Shown one piece after another: positions 1-5,294 of a stretch of DNA of 7,387 nucleotides. The DNA comes from CAZJBH01 sp964544485 (GTDB lineage: Bacteria > Patescibacteriota > Minisyncoccia > Portnoybacterales > UBA2143). The notes beneath the pieces were generated by a model. The model was not told where the DNA came from. It did not search any database and was given only the letters and a program-made list of their open reading frames with translations. The stretch lies in NCBI GenBank assembly GCA_964544485.1, contig CAZJBH010000029.1, positions 1 through 7,387 of the forward strand, in the 5' to 3' direction. The position numbers and the translations under genes were made by a program. The stretch's first letter is position 1. The number at the start of each line of letters is the position of its first letter.

Positions 1-366
1 TTATTTACAGGTGTCGGCTGGTATTCAAATCAGCTGATGCCGGATTTTTTTGCGCCGCTGATCTTAATGATAATTTTTACTCTTTTAAAAAGAAAAGAAA
101 TATCCGTATTGTCAATGATTTTCATGATCTTGATTCTGATATACGGCCTTGCAACTCATTTTTCCCATCTTTTAATTGGTTCAGCACTAATAGTTGTTAT
201 AATCCTGGCTAAAGTTATTTTTAAATCAAATTTAGATAAGTTTGTTGATCATCCGGAAGAATATTATTTAAACAAAACAGTCAAGATTGAGGGAGAAATA
301 AAAGAATACCAGGGAGTTCCGGAAATTATTTTAGAATCTTCAGATCAAATTGAGATTAAGGAATAA
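1..366 (+). CDS. Membrane protein with C-terminal OB-fold-like tail (5' end outside window)
   Basis: The frame is open from the first base. The first ATG is at 37, has no SD in front of it, and the 12 codons before it read as plausible protein (LFTGVGWYSNQL), so I treat this as a gene truncated by the window edge; 37 remains an alternative start. Counting from that Met, three hydrophobic segments lie at about residues 4-18, 24-40 and 43-63, separated by a KRKE loop. A soluble tail of about 40 residues follows. The tail (YLNKTVKIEGEIKEYQGVPEIILESSDQIEI) resembles the beta-strands of OB-fold nucleic-acid-binding domains of the type found in ComEC N-termini and nuclease-associated proteins, especially the 'G-x-PEIIL-x-S-x-DQIEI' ending. 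I infer a membrane-anchored protein with an OB-like domain, possibly cytoplasmic. No specific function is assignable. It converges with the protease gene across a shared hairpin. Confidence 0.6.
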   Translation, partial: LFTGVGWYSNQLMPDFFAPLILMIIFTLLKRKEISVLSMIFMILILIYGLATHFSHLLIGSALIVVIILAKVIFKSNLDKFVDHPEEYYLNKTVKIEGEIKEYQGVPEIILESSDQIEIKE

Positions 367-392
367 AAAAAGGGACTCGTGTTGAGTCCCTT
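365..392 (-). terminator. Intrinsic terminator of the serine protease gene, possibly bidirectional
   Basis: A perfect 9-bp stem (370-378 with 384-392) encloses the loop gtgtt. On the minus strand it is followed by a run of seven T (A-run 365-371 on plus), a classic intrinsic terminator for the protease gene ending at 402. On the plus strand the downstream bases are only moderately T-rich, so it may also stop the converging gene ending at 366, less efficiently. Confidence 0.85.
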
Positions 393-401
393 GATTATTG
401 T

Positions 402-1130
402 TTATTGTTTAGAACAGCGAATTATTTTAAATAATATATTTGCAAAGCTATCTTTTGGATAAGTTATGCTAATTCCTTGCATGATTCCGATTAATACTGG
501 TTTTCCGTTTTTGAAAGCAAAGACTGGAGAACCGCTATCTCCAGGACTAGCTTCTAACTCTAATCGTAAATTTAGATTTTTATATGGCTGAAGCTTTTTT
601 ATTTTTCCGGTTTTTAGAAAAACTTTGGTTAGCATCCAATCTTTGTCTCTTGAGTGAAATACTGCGCAAACAACATCCCCAAGTTCAATTTCTTGCGGAT
701 TGCCGATTAGATGAATCATTTTTTTGAAATATTTTTGGTTTTGATAGGTTAAAACTGCTATATCTTTTTTTTGATCAACAAAATGAACTTTTGCTTTAAC
801 AAAAAAATCTGCTTGATTTTTTATTCGAATCTTTCTTTCCTCTAGAAAAGTCGGTTCTTCTGAAGTTGAATTTAATCTTTCAGAATCTAGAATGTGTGCA
901 GAAGTGATAACATAGCCTTCTTGAGCTATAAATCCAGAGCCAATATGGTAAAATTTCTTGATTTGATTTTTTCCTTCCCATTTTCCTTTGATTTGGCCAT
1001 TGATTATGATTTTTACATAGGCGGCATGTTCTAACTGCATGGTTTTCGGCAGTTGCTTGTCAAAAGCAATTCCTAGATTGATTGGAAAAGAAATTGCTAG
1101 TAGAATAAAACCAAGTAGTATTTTTTTCAT
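402..1130 (-). CDS. Secreted trypsin-like serine protease (S1 family)
   Basis: This encodes 242 aa. The N-terminus (MKK, then a hydrophobic stretch to about residue 22, LGIAF) is a Sec signal peptide, so the enzyme is probably exported or anchored outside the membrane. The chymotrypsin-fold triad is visible: His79 in TSAHIL after the GSGF motif (64-67), Asp123 in KKDIAVL, and Ser199 in the oxyanion motif PGDSGSP. These match the trypsin-like peptidase (Trypsin_2/S1) pattern. No PDZ domain follows, so it is not a standard DegP/HtrA; the protein ends about 40 residues after the catalytic Ser, enough to finish the second barrel. The start is fixed by a perfect AGGAGG five bases upstream and a good promoter further back. 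It has its own terminator and is divergent from mpg, so it is monocistronic. The substrate is unknown; extracellular proteolysis or envelope quality control are inferences. Confidence 0.9.
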   Translation of the reverse strand: MKKILLGFILLAISFPINLGIAFDKQLPKTMQLEHAAYVKIIINGQIKGKWEGKNQIKKFYHIGSGFIAQEGYVITSAHILDSERLNSTSEEPTFLEERKIRIKNQADFFVKAKVHFVDQKKDIAVLTYQNQKYFKKMIHLIGNPQEIELGDVVCAVFHSRDKDWMLTKVFLKTGKIKKLQPYKNLNLRLELEASPGDSGSPVFAFKNGKPVLIGIMQGISITYPKDSFANILFKIIRCSKQ

Positions 1131-1135
1131 TTTTT

Positions 1136-1141
1136 CCTCCT
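1136..1141 (-). promoter_or_regulatory. Shine-Dalgarno of the serine protease
   Basis: AGGAGG on the minus strand lies five bases before the ATG whose first base is 1130. It is a full-strength SD and decides the start. It contrasts with the divergently transcribed mpg, which has none. Confidence 0.9.
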
Positions 1142-1172
1142 AATATTATTTATATTTTAAACAACTTTTTAA

Positions 1173-1201
1173 ATTATACTATTTATTATCTAAAAAGTCA
1201 A
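1173..1201 (-). promoter_or_regulatory. Sigma70-type promoter for the serine protease
   Basis: On the minus strand TTGACT (1201-1196), a 17-base spacer and TATAAT (1178-1173) match the sigma70 consensus at 11 of 12 positions with ideal spacing. The predicted transcription start near 1166 gives a leader of about 36 nt containing the AGGAGG. The -35 lies within 6 bases of the divergent mpg start codon, so RNA polymerase here could interfere with mpg transcription. Confidence 0.8.
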
Positions 1202-1206
1202 TATCA

Positions 1207-1716
1207 ATGAAATTAACTCAAGATTTCTATTTACAACCAACCTTAAAAGTAGCTAAAGATTTAATTGGCAAAGATTTAATTCATAATTATCATGGAAAAA
1301 TTTATCGAGCCATGATTATTGAAACTGAAGCTTATGATGGATTTAATGATTTAGCTTCTCATGCTGCTAAAGGAATGACAGAGCGGAATAAAATTATGTT
1401 TAGGCCAGGAGGATGCGCTTATGTTTATTTAATTTATGGAATCCATCATTGTTTGAATTTAGTTACTGAAAAAGAAAATTATCCAGCCGCAGTATTGATT
1501 AGAGGATTAGATTATCCAAAAGCAGACGGACCGGCTAAATTATGCCGGGAATTTAAAATTTCCAAGCAAGCTCATAATGGGATTGATTTAATCGGCAATG
1601 TTCTATGGGTGGAAGATAAAGGAATTAAATTAAAAATTAATTCAGGCAAGAGAGTCGGAATTGATTATGCGAAAGAATCAAAAAATTGGCCGTGGAGATT
1701 TTATGCAGAGAAATAA
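1207..1716 (+). CDS. mpg: DNA-3-methyladenine glycosylase (AAG/MPG family)
   Basis: This 169-aa monofunctional DNA glycosylase excises alkylated purines such as 3-methyladenine, and often hypoxanthine and ethenoadenine, starting base-excision repair. Family motifs run in order: IIETEAYDG (38-45), ASHAAKG (50-56), TERNKIMF (58-65), PGGCAYVYLIYG (67-78), and AAVLIRGLDY (94-103). By alignment with human AAG, the general base Glu125 is Glu41, Tyr127 is Tyr43, His136 is His52, Tyr159 is Tyr74 and Arg182 is Arg99, so the active site and base-flipping pocket look intact. It lacks the long N-terminal extension of the mammalian enzyme and is somewhat shorter than many bacterial homologues. No SD precedes the ATG. 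A TATTAT at 1184-1189 or TATACT at 1175-1180 could be a -10, but I see no convincing -35. No terminator follows, so some transcripts may run into the next gene. Its role is probably cytoplasmic genome maintenance. Confidence 0.95.
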   Translation: MKLTQDFYLQPTLKVAKDLIGKDLIHNYHGKIYRAMIIETEAYDGFNDLASHAAKGMTERNKIMFRPGGCAYVYLIYGIHHCLNLVTEKENYPAAVLIRGLDYPKADGPAKLCREFKISKQAHNGIDLIGNVLWVEDKGIKLKINSGKRVGIDYAKESKNWPWRFYAEK

Positions 1717-1720
1717 AGAT

Positions 1721-1749
1721 TTGACAAAATATTTACTAATTTGTATAAT
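1721..1749 (+). promoter_or_regulatory. Perfect-consensus sigma70 promoter
   Basis: TTGACA (1721-1726), a 17-base spacer and TATAAT (1744-1749) match the consensus at all 12 positions. The predicted start near 1756 gives a leader of about 34 nt that contains the G-rich SD of the 1790 gene. It is the strongest-looking promoter in the window and starts 5 bases after the mpg stop codon. Confidence 0.9.
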
Positions 1750-1789
1750 TTAATTAGTTCTTATTAACTTTTAATTAAGGGGGGAAAGC

Positions 1790-2230
1790 ATGAAAAGATT
1801 GTTTTTGGCGTTAGTTTTAGGTTGTTTTTTGCCTTCTGGGACTTTAGCTTCTTCTGGAATTCAGAAAAATGTTTTTAATGATCAAATAACCGAAGATTGC
1901 GAGATTTTTATTACTGCTTGCAATCAAAAAAAACAATATTATCTTTGCTTGTCTAAAACACTGAAGAATTATATTAAATTGGCAAAGGATCAGGAATTGA
2001 TTGGATTTTTAAAAAACCATTGTTCAATTCTTGATAAAATGGTAATTGATTTAGAAAAAGTTAAAAACCAGACCCGAAAAGCCTTGAAAGGATATCGCGA
2101 AAACAGAGATAAGGCTGCTTTTGATTCATACTGCCAGCAGATTTTTAAAAAATTGAGAAAAGCAATGTATATTTTTTATGCTGATCGCTTTTTGCTTTTA
2201 GAAAGGCTGAAGCAGAGGACAAGAGAATAG
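1790..2230 (+). CDS. Predicted secreted, cysteine-containing protein of unknown function
   Basis: This encodes 146 aa and I do not recognise the family. The start is supported by an AAGGGGGG SD (1777-1784). An N-terminal signal peptide is clear: MKR, hydrophobic LFLALVLGCFLP, then a small-residue c-region SGTLASSG, with likely cleavage after Ala20. The mature part is predicted mostly helical and rich in Lys, with Cys at 37, 44, 53, 78 and 115. The first three lie within 17 residues (EDC, TAC, YLC), which could allow disulfides outside the cell. A lipobox reading (VLGC, Cys12) is possible but weak, because the hydrophobic region continues past it. It is monocistronic between a consensus promoter and a strong terminator, so high expression is likely. 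Envelope location is inferred; no catalytic motif is visible. Confidence 0.8.
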   Translation: MKRLFLALVLGCFLPSGTLASSGIQKNVFNDQITEDCEIFITACNQKKQYYLCLSKTLKNYIKLAKDQELIGFLKNHCSILDKMVIDLEKVKNQTRKALKGYRENRDKAAFDSYCQQIFKKLRKAMYIFYADRFLLLERLKQRTRE

Positions 2231-2240
2231 CAAATCTATG

Positions 2241-2268
2241 GCTCTGCCTTGTTTGGCAGAGCTTTTTT
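2241..2268 (+). terminator. Intrinsic terminator after the secreted protein gene
   Basis: A perfect 8-bp GC-rich stem (GCTCTGCC 2241-2248 with 2255-2262) and a 6-base loop are followed by six T (2263-2268). It sits 10 bases after the stop codon, and the -35 of the next promoter begins at 2270. Confidence 0.95.
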
Positions 2269-2269
2269 A

Positions 2270-2298
2270 TTGACATGCTTGAATTGATTCTTGATAAT
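2270..2298 (+). promoter_or_regulatory. Sigma70-type promoter for plsC
   Basis: TTGACA (2270-2275), a 17-base spacer and GATAAT (2293-2298) match consensus at 11 of 12 positions. The predicted start near 2305 leaves a short leader that includes AGGAGG (2323-2328). Confidence 0.85.
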
Positions 2299-2332
2299 TA
2301 AATTAAAAGTTCTTTAATATTCAGGAGGAATT

Positions 2333-3040
2333 ATGGAAAAGAAGATTGGTTTGTTTTTGTTAATCGGGATTTTAGGAATTCCAGTTTGGATGATGATTGC
2401 TTTAGCTGTTTTTACCAGGCGTTTAAGGATTAGAAATTTTAAAATGCTTAATTTAAACAAAGGAGTGATTTTAATTAGCAATCATCCTTCTTTAATTGAA
2501 CCAGCTTTATTGCCTTGTTTGTTATTAATTAACTTAATTTATAAAAAGCTTCCTATATCTGCGCCTGACAAGATGAATTACTATAATCAATTTTGGTTTA
2601 AACCCTTTCGTTTAGTCTGCATTCCAATTGCCAGAGGAGAGCCAAAACAAGAATTAGCTTCTTTGGATTTAATGAAAAAACAGGTTGAACAGGGAAATAT
2701 CTTGATTCTTTTTCCTGAAGGAGGAAGAACTTTCAAGGGAGAGCATTTAGGCAGGGAATATCTCGTTTCTGAAACAGGAGAGCGGATAAGACGTTTTCCT
2801 CAAGGATTAAGAAGATTATTTCTAAATATAGATTGCTATATTCTCCCAATTTGGTGCCGAGATATGGATAAGATTTCCAAAAATACTTTTAAATTTTCAG
2901 TCCGTTCAATGCTATTTAGATTTTGGAAAAACATGGAAATATGTTTTGGAGAATTAATTAATTCAAATGAATTGCCAGCTGATAAAAAACAAATTATTCC
3001 ATATTTAGAAAAACTTCTTTTGCAAATTTCAAAAGAATAA
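2333..3040 (+). CDS. PlsC-like 1-acyl-glycerol-3-phosphate acyltransferase family protein
   Basis: This 235-aa member of the PlsC/LPLAT superfamily would transfer an acyl group to a lysophospholipid or related acceptor at the inner membrane face. A hydrophobic N-terminal anchor spans about residues 4-27. Motif I is ISNHPSLIEP (48-57), giving H51-x4-E56 instead of the usual H-x4-D. Motif II resembles PIARGE (98-103, Arg101). Motif III is LFPEGGRT (126-133), with the phosphate-binding FPEG intact. The region around LPIWCRD (171-177) fits motif IV. Length is typical of PlsC proteins (about 240 aa). AGGAGG lies four bases before the ATG. Many CPR lineages lack complete fatty-acid synthesis, so the enzyme could act on scavenged lipids; that is inference. 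True substrate specificity is unknown, and the Asp-to-Glu change makes assignment to PlsC itself uncertain. It is flanked by its own promoter and a terminator that abuts the stop codon. Confidence 0.85.
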   Translation: MEKKIGLFLLIGILGIPVWMMIALAVFTRRLRIRNFKMLNLNKGVILISNHPSLIEPALLPCLLLINLIYKKLPISAPDKMNYYNQFWFKPFRLVCIPIARGEPKQELASLDLMKKQVEQGNILILFPEGGRTFKGEHLGREYLVSETGERIRRFPQGLRRLFLNIDCYILPIWCRDMDKISKNTFKFSVRSMLFRFWKNMEICFGELINSNELPADKKQIIPYLEKLLLQISKE

Positions 3041-3070
3041 AGCCTGGGTTAGCCCGGGCTTTTTGTTTTT
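3041..3070 (+). terminator. Intrinsic terminator after plsC
   Basis: An 8-bp GC-rich stem with one G-U pair (3041-3048 with 3053-3060) and the loop TTAG are followed by a T-tract interrupted by one G (3060-3070). The stem starts at the base right after the plsC stop codon. Confidence 0.9.
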
Positions 3071-3085
3071 CATAATTTAATTTTA

Positions 3086-3094
3086 TGTTAGAAT
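3086..3094 (+). promoter_or_regulatory. Extended -10 promoter for xseAB, predicted leaderless
   Basis: TGT plus TAGAAT (3089-3094) forms an extended -10 element; no good -35 exists at 16-18 bases because that region is the T-tract of the plsC terminator. Six bases separate the -10 from the xseA ATG, so transcription would start at about the A of that ATG. No SD is present. Confidence 0.6.
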
Positions 3095-3100
3095 ATATTT

Positions 3101-4600
3101 ATGGACCAGGGGCTTTTAGAAAATTTAAAAGAATGGCGCTTAAGAGCAGCTGAACAAGAGGGGGTTCCGGTTTACCGGATTTTTAATAATGAAACCTTAG
3201 AAGGGATTGCTTCAATTAAGCCAAAAGACAAACAAGAGCTATTAGCAATTAAAGGAATTAGAGATAAAAAACTAGCTAAGTATGGAGAAGATATTTTAAC
3301 AATTATTCAAGCTCAAGAAGCTCAGCCTGAAAATCAAATTAATCAAAACAATAAGCAGGAAGATAAACCGTATCAGGTAAGCGATTATTTAAATTGGATA
3401 AATAATAATCTGCGTAAACAATCTGCCCGAGTAATCGGTGAAATTAGCAGTTTGAATATTCAGGCAACTTATCTATTTTTCAGTTTAAAAGATAAAAAAG
3501 ATGAAAGTTTGTTATCTTGTTTTATGTGGAGGCGGGATTATGATTTATCCGGAATCAAATTTGAAGAAGGCATGGAAATTATTGTTCATGGCTATCCTGA
3601 AGTCTATAAACCGAATGGAAGATTTAGTTTGCGCGTTTCCACAGCTGAATTAGTTGGCGAAGGAGCTTTGAAAAAAGCTTATTTAGCCCTTAAAAAGAAA
3701 TTGGAAGAAGAAGGATTGTTCAGCTTAGAAAGAAAAAAACAAATACCTGAATTTTCGCAAAAAATCGGCTTAATTACTTCTTCAACCGGAGCAGTGATTC
3801 ACGATTTTTTAAATAATTTGGGACAATATGGATATCAGATTAAATTTTATTCATCTCGAGTAGAAGGCCAGACAGCAGTCAAAGATTTATTATCTGGAAT
3901 TGAATATTTTCAAAATCAAGAGATAGATGTTTTAGCTATTATTCGGGGAGGAGGAAGTTTGGAAAGCTTGCAAGCATTTAATAACGAGGTTTTAATTAAA
4001 AAAATAGCTGAATTTAAACAGCCGATAATTTGCGGAATCGGGCATGATAAAGATGTTCCGTTAGCCTGTTTAGCAGCAGATATGAAAGCGTCAACTCCAA
4101 CTACAGTCAGTATAATTTTAAATCAATCTTGGGAAAAAGGAATTCAGAATATTAAGCTTTTTGAACGGGAAATTGTTTATCAATTTAAAGATTTATTAAT
4201 TAAGCAAAATAAGCAATTAGATAATTTAGTTTATCAATTAAAAACCCATTCTTCTTTTGTTTTTAAACGTTTTAGCCAGTTAGAAAATCAATTTCGGGAA
4301 AAAGTTGGCCAATTAGGATATGAATTTAAAAATTTTGAATTAAAATTAAATGATTTTTCTAAAGCATTGTTAAATCATTGGCAGAAAAAATCTGAACAAA
4401 TTAAAGAATATCTTGAAAAAACAAGCAAGCGTTTAAACATTTTTGATCCTAAGCGCCAGCTTAAATTAGGCTATAGTATTGTTTCTTTGAATAACCGGGT
4501 GATTAAAAAAATAACTGGGATTAAACAAGGAGATAAACTTGATATCCGCGTATCAGATGGTAAAATAAGGTCAGAAGTAAAAAAAATTATTAATCAATAA
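3101..4600 (+). CDS. xseA: Exonuclease VII large subunit with N-terminal HRDC domain
   Basis: This 499-aa subunit, with XseB, degrades single-stranded DNA from both ends to oligonucleotides in repair and recombination. Residues about 1-70 form an HRDC domain (LKEWRLRAAEQEGVPVYRIF, then ASIKPKDKQELLAIKGI), as found in RecQ helicases and RNase D. A polar linker (72-90) follows. The OB-fold (about 91-185: YQVSDYLNWINNNL, ARVIGEISSL, YLFFSLKD) binds ssDNA. The catalytic domain contains GLITSSTGAVIHDFL (Asp235), IIRGGGSLESLQAFN (Arg282) and CGIGHDKDVPLA (His315, Asp318), matching E. coli Asp155, Arg205, His238 and Asp241. The usual GHETD reads GHDKD here. A helical region rich in Lys, Gln and Leu (about 345-445) is the XseB-binding arm, and GYSIV near the end is the conserved C-terminal segment. 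E. coli XseA is 456 aa; the extra length is the HRDC part. The ATG lacks an SD. xseB follows after 6 bases. Confidence 0.95.
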   Translation: MDQGLLENLKEWRLRAAEQEGVPVYRIFNNETLEGIASIKPKDKQELLAIKGIRDKKLAKYGEDILTIIQAQEAQPENQINQNNKQEDKPYQVSDYLNWINNNLRKQSARVIGEISSLNIQATYLFFSLKDKKDESLLSCFMWRRDYDLSGIKFEEGMEIIVHGYPEVYKPNGRFSLRVSTAELVGEGALKKAYLALKKKLEEEGLFSLERKKQIPEFSQKIGLITSSTGAVIHDFLNNLGQYGYQIKFYSSRVEGQTAVKDLLSGIEYFQNQEIDVLAIIRGGGSLESLQAFNNEVLIKKIAEFKQPIICGIGHDKDVPLACLAADMKASTPTTVSIILNQSWEKGIQNIKLFEREIVYQFKDLLIKQNKQLDNLVYQLKTHSSFVFKRFSQLENQFREKVGQLGYEFKNFELKLNDFSKALLNHWQKKSEQIKEYLEKTSKRLNIFDPKRQLKLGYSIVSLNNRVIKKITGIKQGDKLDIRVSDGKIRSEVKKIINQ

Positions 4601-4606
4601 TATATT

Positions 4607-4828
4607 ATGGAGAAAAACAATCTTAAAGAATCATTGCAAAAATTAGAACAGATTATTAATTGGTTTGAAGAACAAGAAGAAGTAGATGTAGAAGCTGGTT
4701 TAGAAAAAGTTAAACAAGGAGTTAGCTTGATTAAATCAAGCAAAACTCGCCTTAAAAAGTTAGAAAATGAGTTTGAAGCGGTTAAAGAAGATTTAGAGGA
4801 AGGAATTCAGGAAAAGCAAGAAGATTAA
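4607..4828 (+). CDS. xseB: Exonuclease VII small subunit
   Basis: This 73-aa protein is the small subunit that assembles in several copies around the helical arm of XseA and is needed for exonuclease VII activity. The family pattern is visible: ESLQKLEQIINWFEEQEEVDVEAGLEKVKQGVSLIKSSKTRLKKLENE, i.e. two amphipathic helices with the conserved LE-x-I start, the short turn before 'E-x-GLE', and a charged C-terminus. Length is normal (about 60-80 aa). The ATG is 6 bases after the xseA stop and has no SD, so it is probably translated by coupling to xseA. No terminator follows directly; the next hairpin is at 5038, so the operon may include the 4882 ORF. Confidence 0.95.
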   Translation: MEKNNLKESLQKLEQIINWFEEQEEVDVEAGLEKVKQGVSLIKSSKTRLKKLENEFEAVKEDLEEGIQEKQED

Positions 4829-4831
4829 TTT

Positions 4832-4840
4832 TGTGGATAA
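4832..4840 (-). promoter_or_regulatory. Perfect DnaA-box 9-mer (TTATCCACA on minus strand)
   Basis: TGTGGATAA is the exact reverse complement of the canonical DnaA box. It lies 3 bases after xseB and 5 bases upstream of a TTGACA -35. The 11-base TTGTGGATAAA (4831-4841) recurs inverted at 5852-5862. A DnaA-binding or regulatory role is inferred from the match alone. Confidence 0.5.
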
Positions 4841-4845
4841 ACTTA

Positions 4846-4874
4846 TTGACAGAATTCATTTATTTTGTTAATTT
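4846..4874 (+). promoter_or_regulatory. Promoter for the 4882 small ORF, predicted leaderless
   Basis: TTGACA (4846-4851), a 17-base spacer, and extended -10 TGT-TAATTT (4866-4874) are seen. Seven bases separate the -10 from the ATG at 4882, so the transcript would begin at or beside the start codon. The perfect -35 carries most of the support, since the -10 matches consensus at 3 of 6 positions. Confidence 0.6.
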
Positions 4875-4881
4875 ATCAATC

Positions 4882-5013
4882 ATGAGATTAGAGCTAGTCA
4901 AAAATTTAGATGGAATCATAAATGCGATTTTAGCCAGTTTGTATTTATTGATTGCTTATATCTTTATTACCCTAAAGCAAATGGGCTGGCTAAGCTGTGT
5001 TAAAGAAAAATAA
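4882..5013 (+). CDS. Small single-span membrane peptide of unknown function (43 aa)
   Basis: The sequence MRLELVKNLDGIINAILASLYLLIAYIFITLKQMGWLSCVKEK has one hydrophobic segment (about residues 12-31) flanked by charged ends. I do not recognise a family. The frame can be extended to a TTG at 4831 (60 aa), but that start falls on the DnaA-box-like site, has no SD, and the extension would be transcribed only by read-through from xseB. The promoter at 4846-4874 favours the ATG at 4882. A terminator starts 24 bases after the stop, so it may be a one-gene unit. If not translated, the same stretch could be a short RNA. Coding status is moderately supported: hydrophobic, charged-end composition and its own promoter and terminator. 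Confidence 0.5.
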   Translation: MRLELVKNLDGIINAILASLYLLIAYIFITLKQMGWLSCVKEK

Positions 5014-5037
5014 GAGGAATTAAAAACGCAAACAAGC

Positions 5038-5064
5038 AATCCAGTCAGCCCGGCTGGATTTTTT
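5038..5064 (+). terminator. Intrinsic terminator after the small membrane ORF
   Basis: A 9-bp stem with one G-U pair (5038-5046 with 5052-5060), the loop agccc and a T-run to 5064 form an intrinsic terminator. It separates the 4882 ORF, and any xseAB read-through, from the zinc-ribbon operon. Read-through could still feed that operon, whose own promoter is not obvious. Confidence 0.85.
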
Positions 5065-5107
5065 AGTTCTTTTAAAATATATATTTGGCAAGTGAAAGGA
5101 GGGGATC

Positions 5108-5290
5108 ATGCCAAGCGCGGAATCTATAGCGGTTAAGGTTTTTGTCTCCGGGTCAACTTTTAAAGAATATTTTTGTTCAAATAGGGAATGTCCGAGCCAA
5201 AATATGGTTGGCGGCCATTCAGCTGGCAAAAGCGGATTGTGCCCTTATTGCGGTAAAAGGCTAAAATCAATTAAAAGCAGAAGGAGGTGA
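5108..5290 (+). CDS. Small zinc-ribbon protein A (60 aa), unknown function
   Basis: A strong SD (AAGGAGG, 5096-5102) lies 5 bases before the ATG. The protein starts with a probable beta-strand (SIAVKVFVSG, 6-15), followed by YFC23-x4-C28-x16-C45-PYC48-G, a four-cysteine zinc ribbon, and ends in a basic tail (KRLKSIKSRRR). Cysteine spacing is identical in the 65-aa protein at 5406, and the flanking residues YFC-N-C-S and G-CP-x-CG-x2-LK are shared, so the two are paralogues. Zinc binding is inferred from the cysteines; the basic tail could bind nucleic acid or ribosomes. No signal peptide is visible, so it should be cytoplasmic. I recognise no named family. A -10-like TATATT at 5080-5085 is present but has no good -35. 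The last codons (AGA AGG AGG TGA) double as the next gene's SD. It is the first gene of a four-gene operon. Confidence 0.8.
   Translation: MPSAESIAVKVFVSGSTFKEYFCSNRECPSQNMVGGHSAGKSGLCPYCGKRLKSIKSRRR
5281..5290 (+). promoter_or_regulatory. Full-length Shine-Dalgarno inside the end of the upstream gene
   Basis: AAGGAGGTGA is complementary to nearly the whole anti-SD of 16S rRNA. It overlaps the last two Arg codons and TGA stop of the 60-aa gene and sits 4 bases before the ATG at 5295. Termination on the first gene and initiation on the second are therefore likely coupled. Confidence 0.9.
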
Positions 5291-5294
5291 AAAA

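Noticed and set aside
1817..1830. Lipoprotein signal (VLGC) in the 1790 protein
   Set aside because: The hydrophobic stretch continues beyond the Cys and a normal signal-peptidase I site (TLA-SS) follows; the lipobox match is weak.
4831..4881. TTG start extending the small membrane ORF to 60 aa
   Set aside because: There is no SD, the start lies inside the DnaA-box-like site, and the predicted promoter begins transcription only near 4881.
5038..5107. Riboswitch or attenuator ahead of the zinc-ribbon operon
   Set aside because: Only a simple terminator hairpin is visible, with no alternative pairing or known aptamer pattern that I could identify.
5020..5229. Minus-strand ORF of 69 codons
   Set aside because: It overlaps the terminator and the zinc-ribbon gene, has no SD, and its residues are the antisense of a well-supported reading with conserved cysteines.
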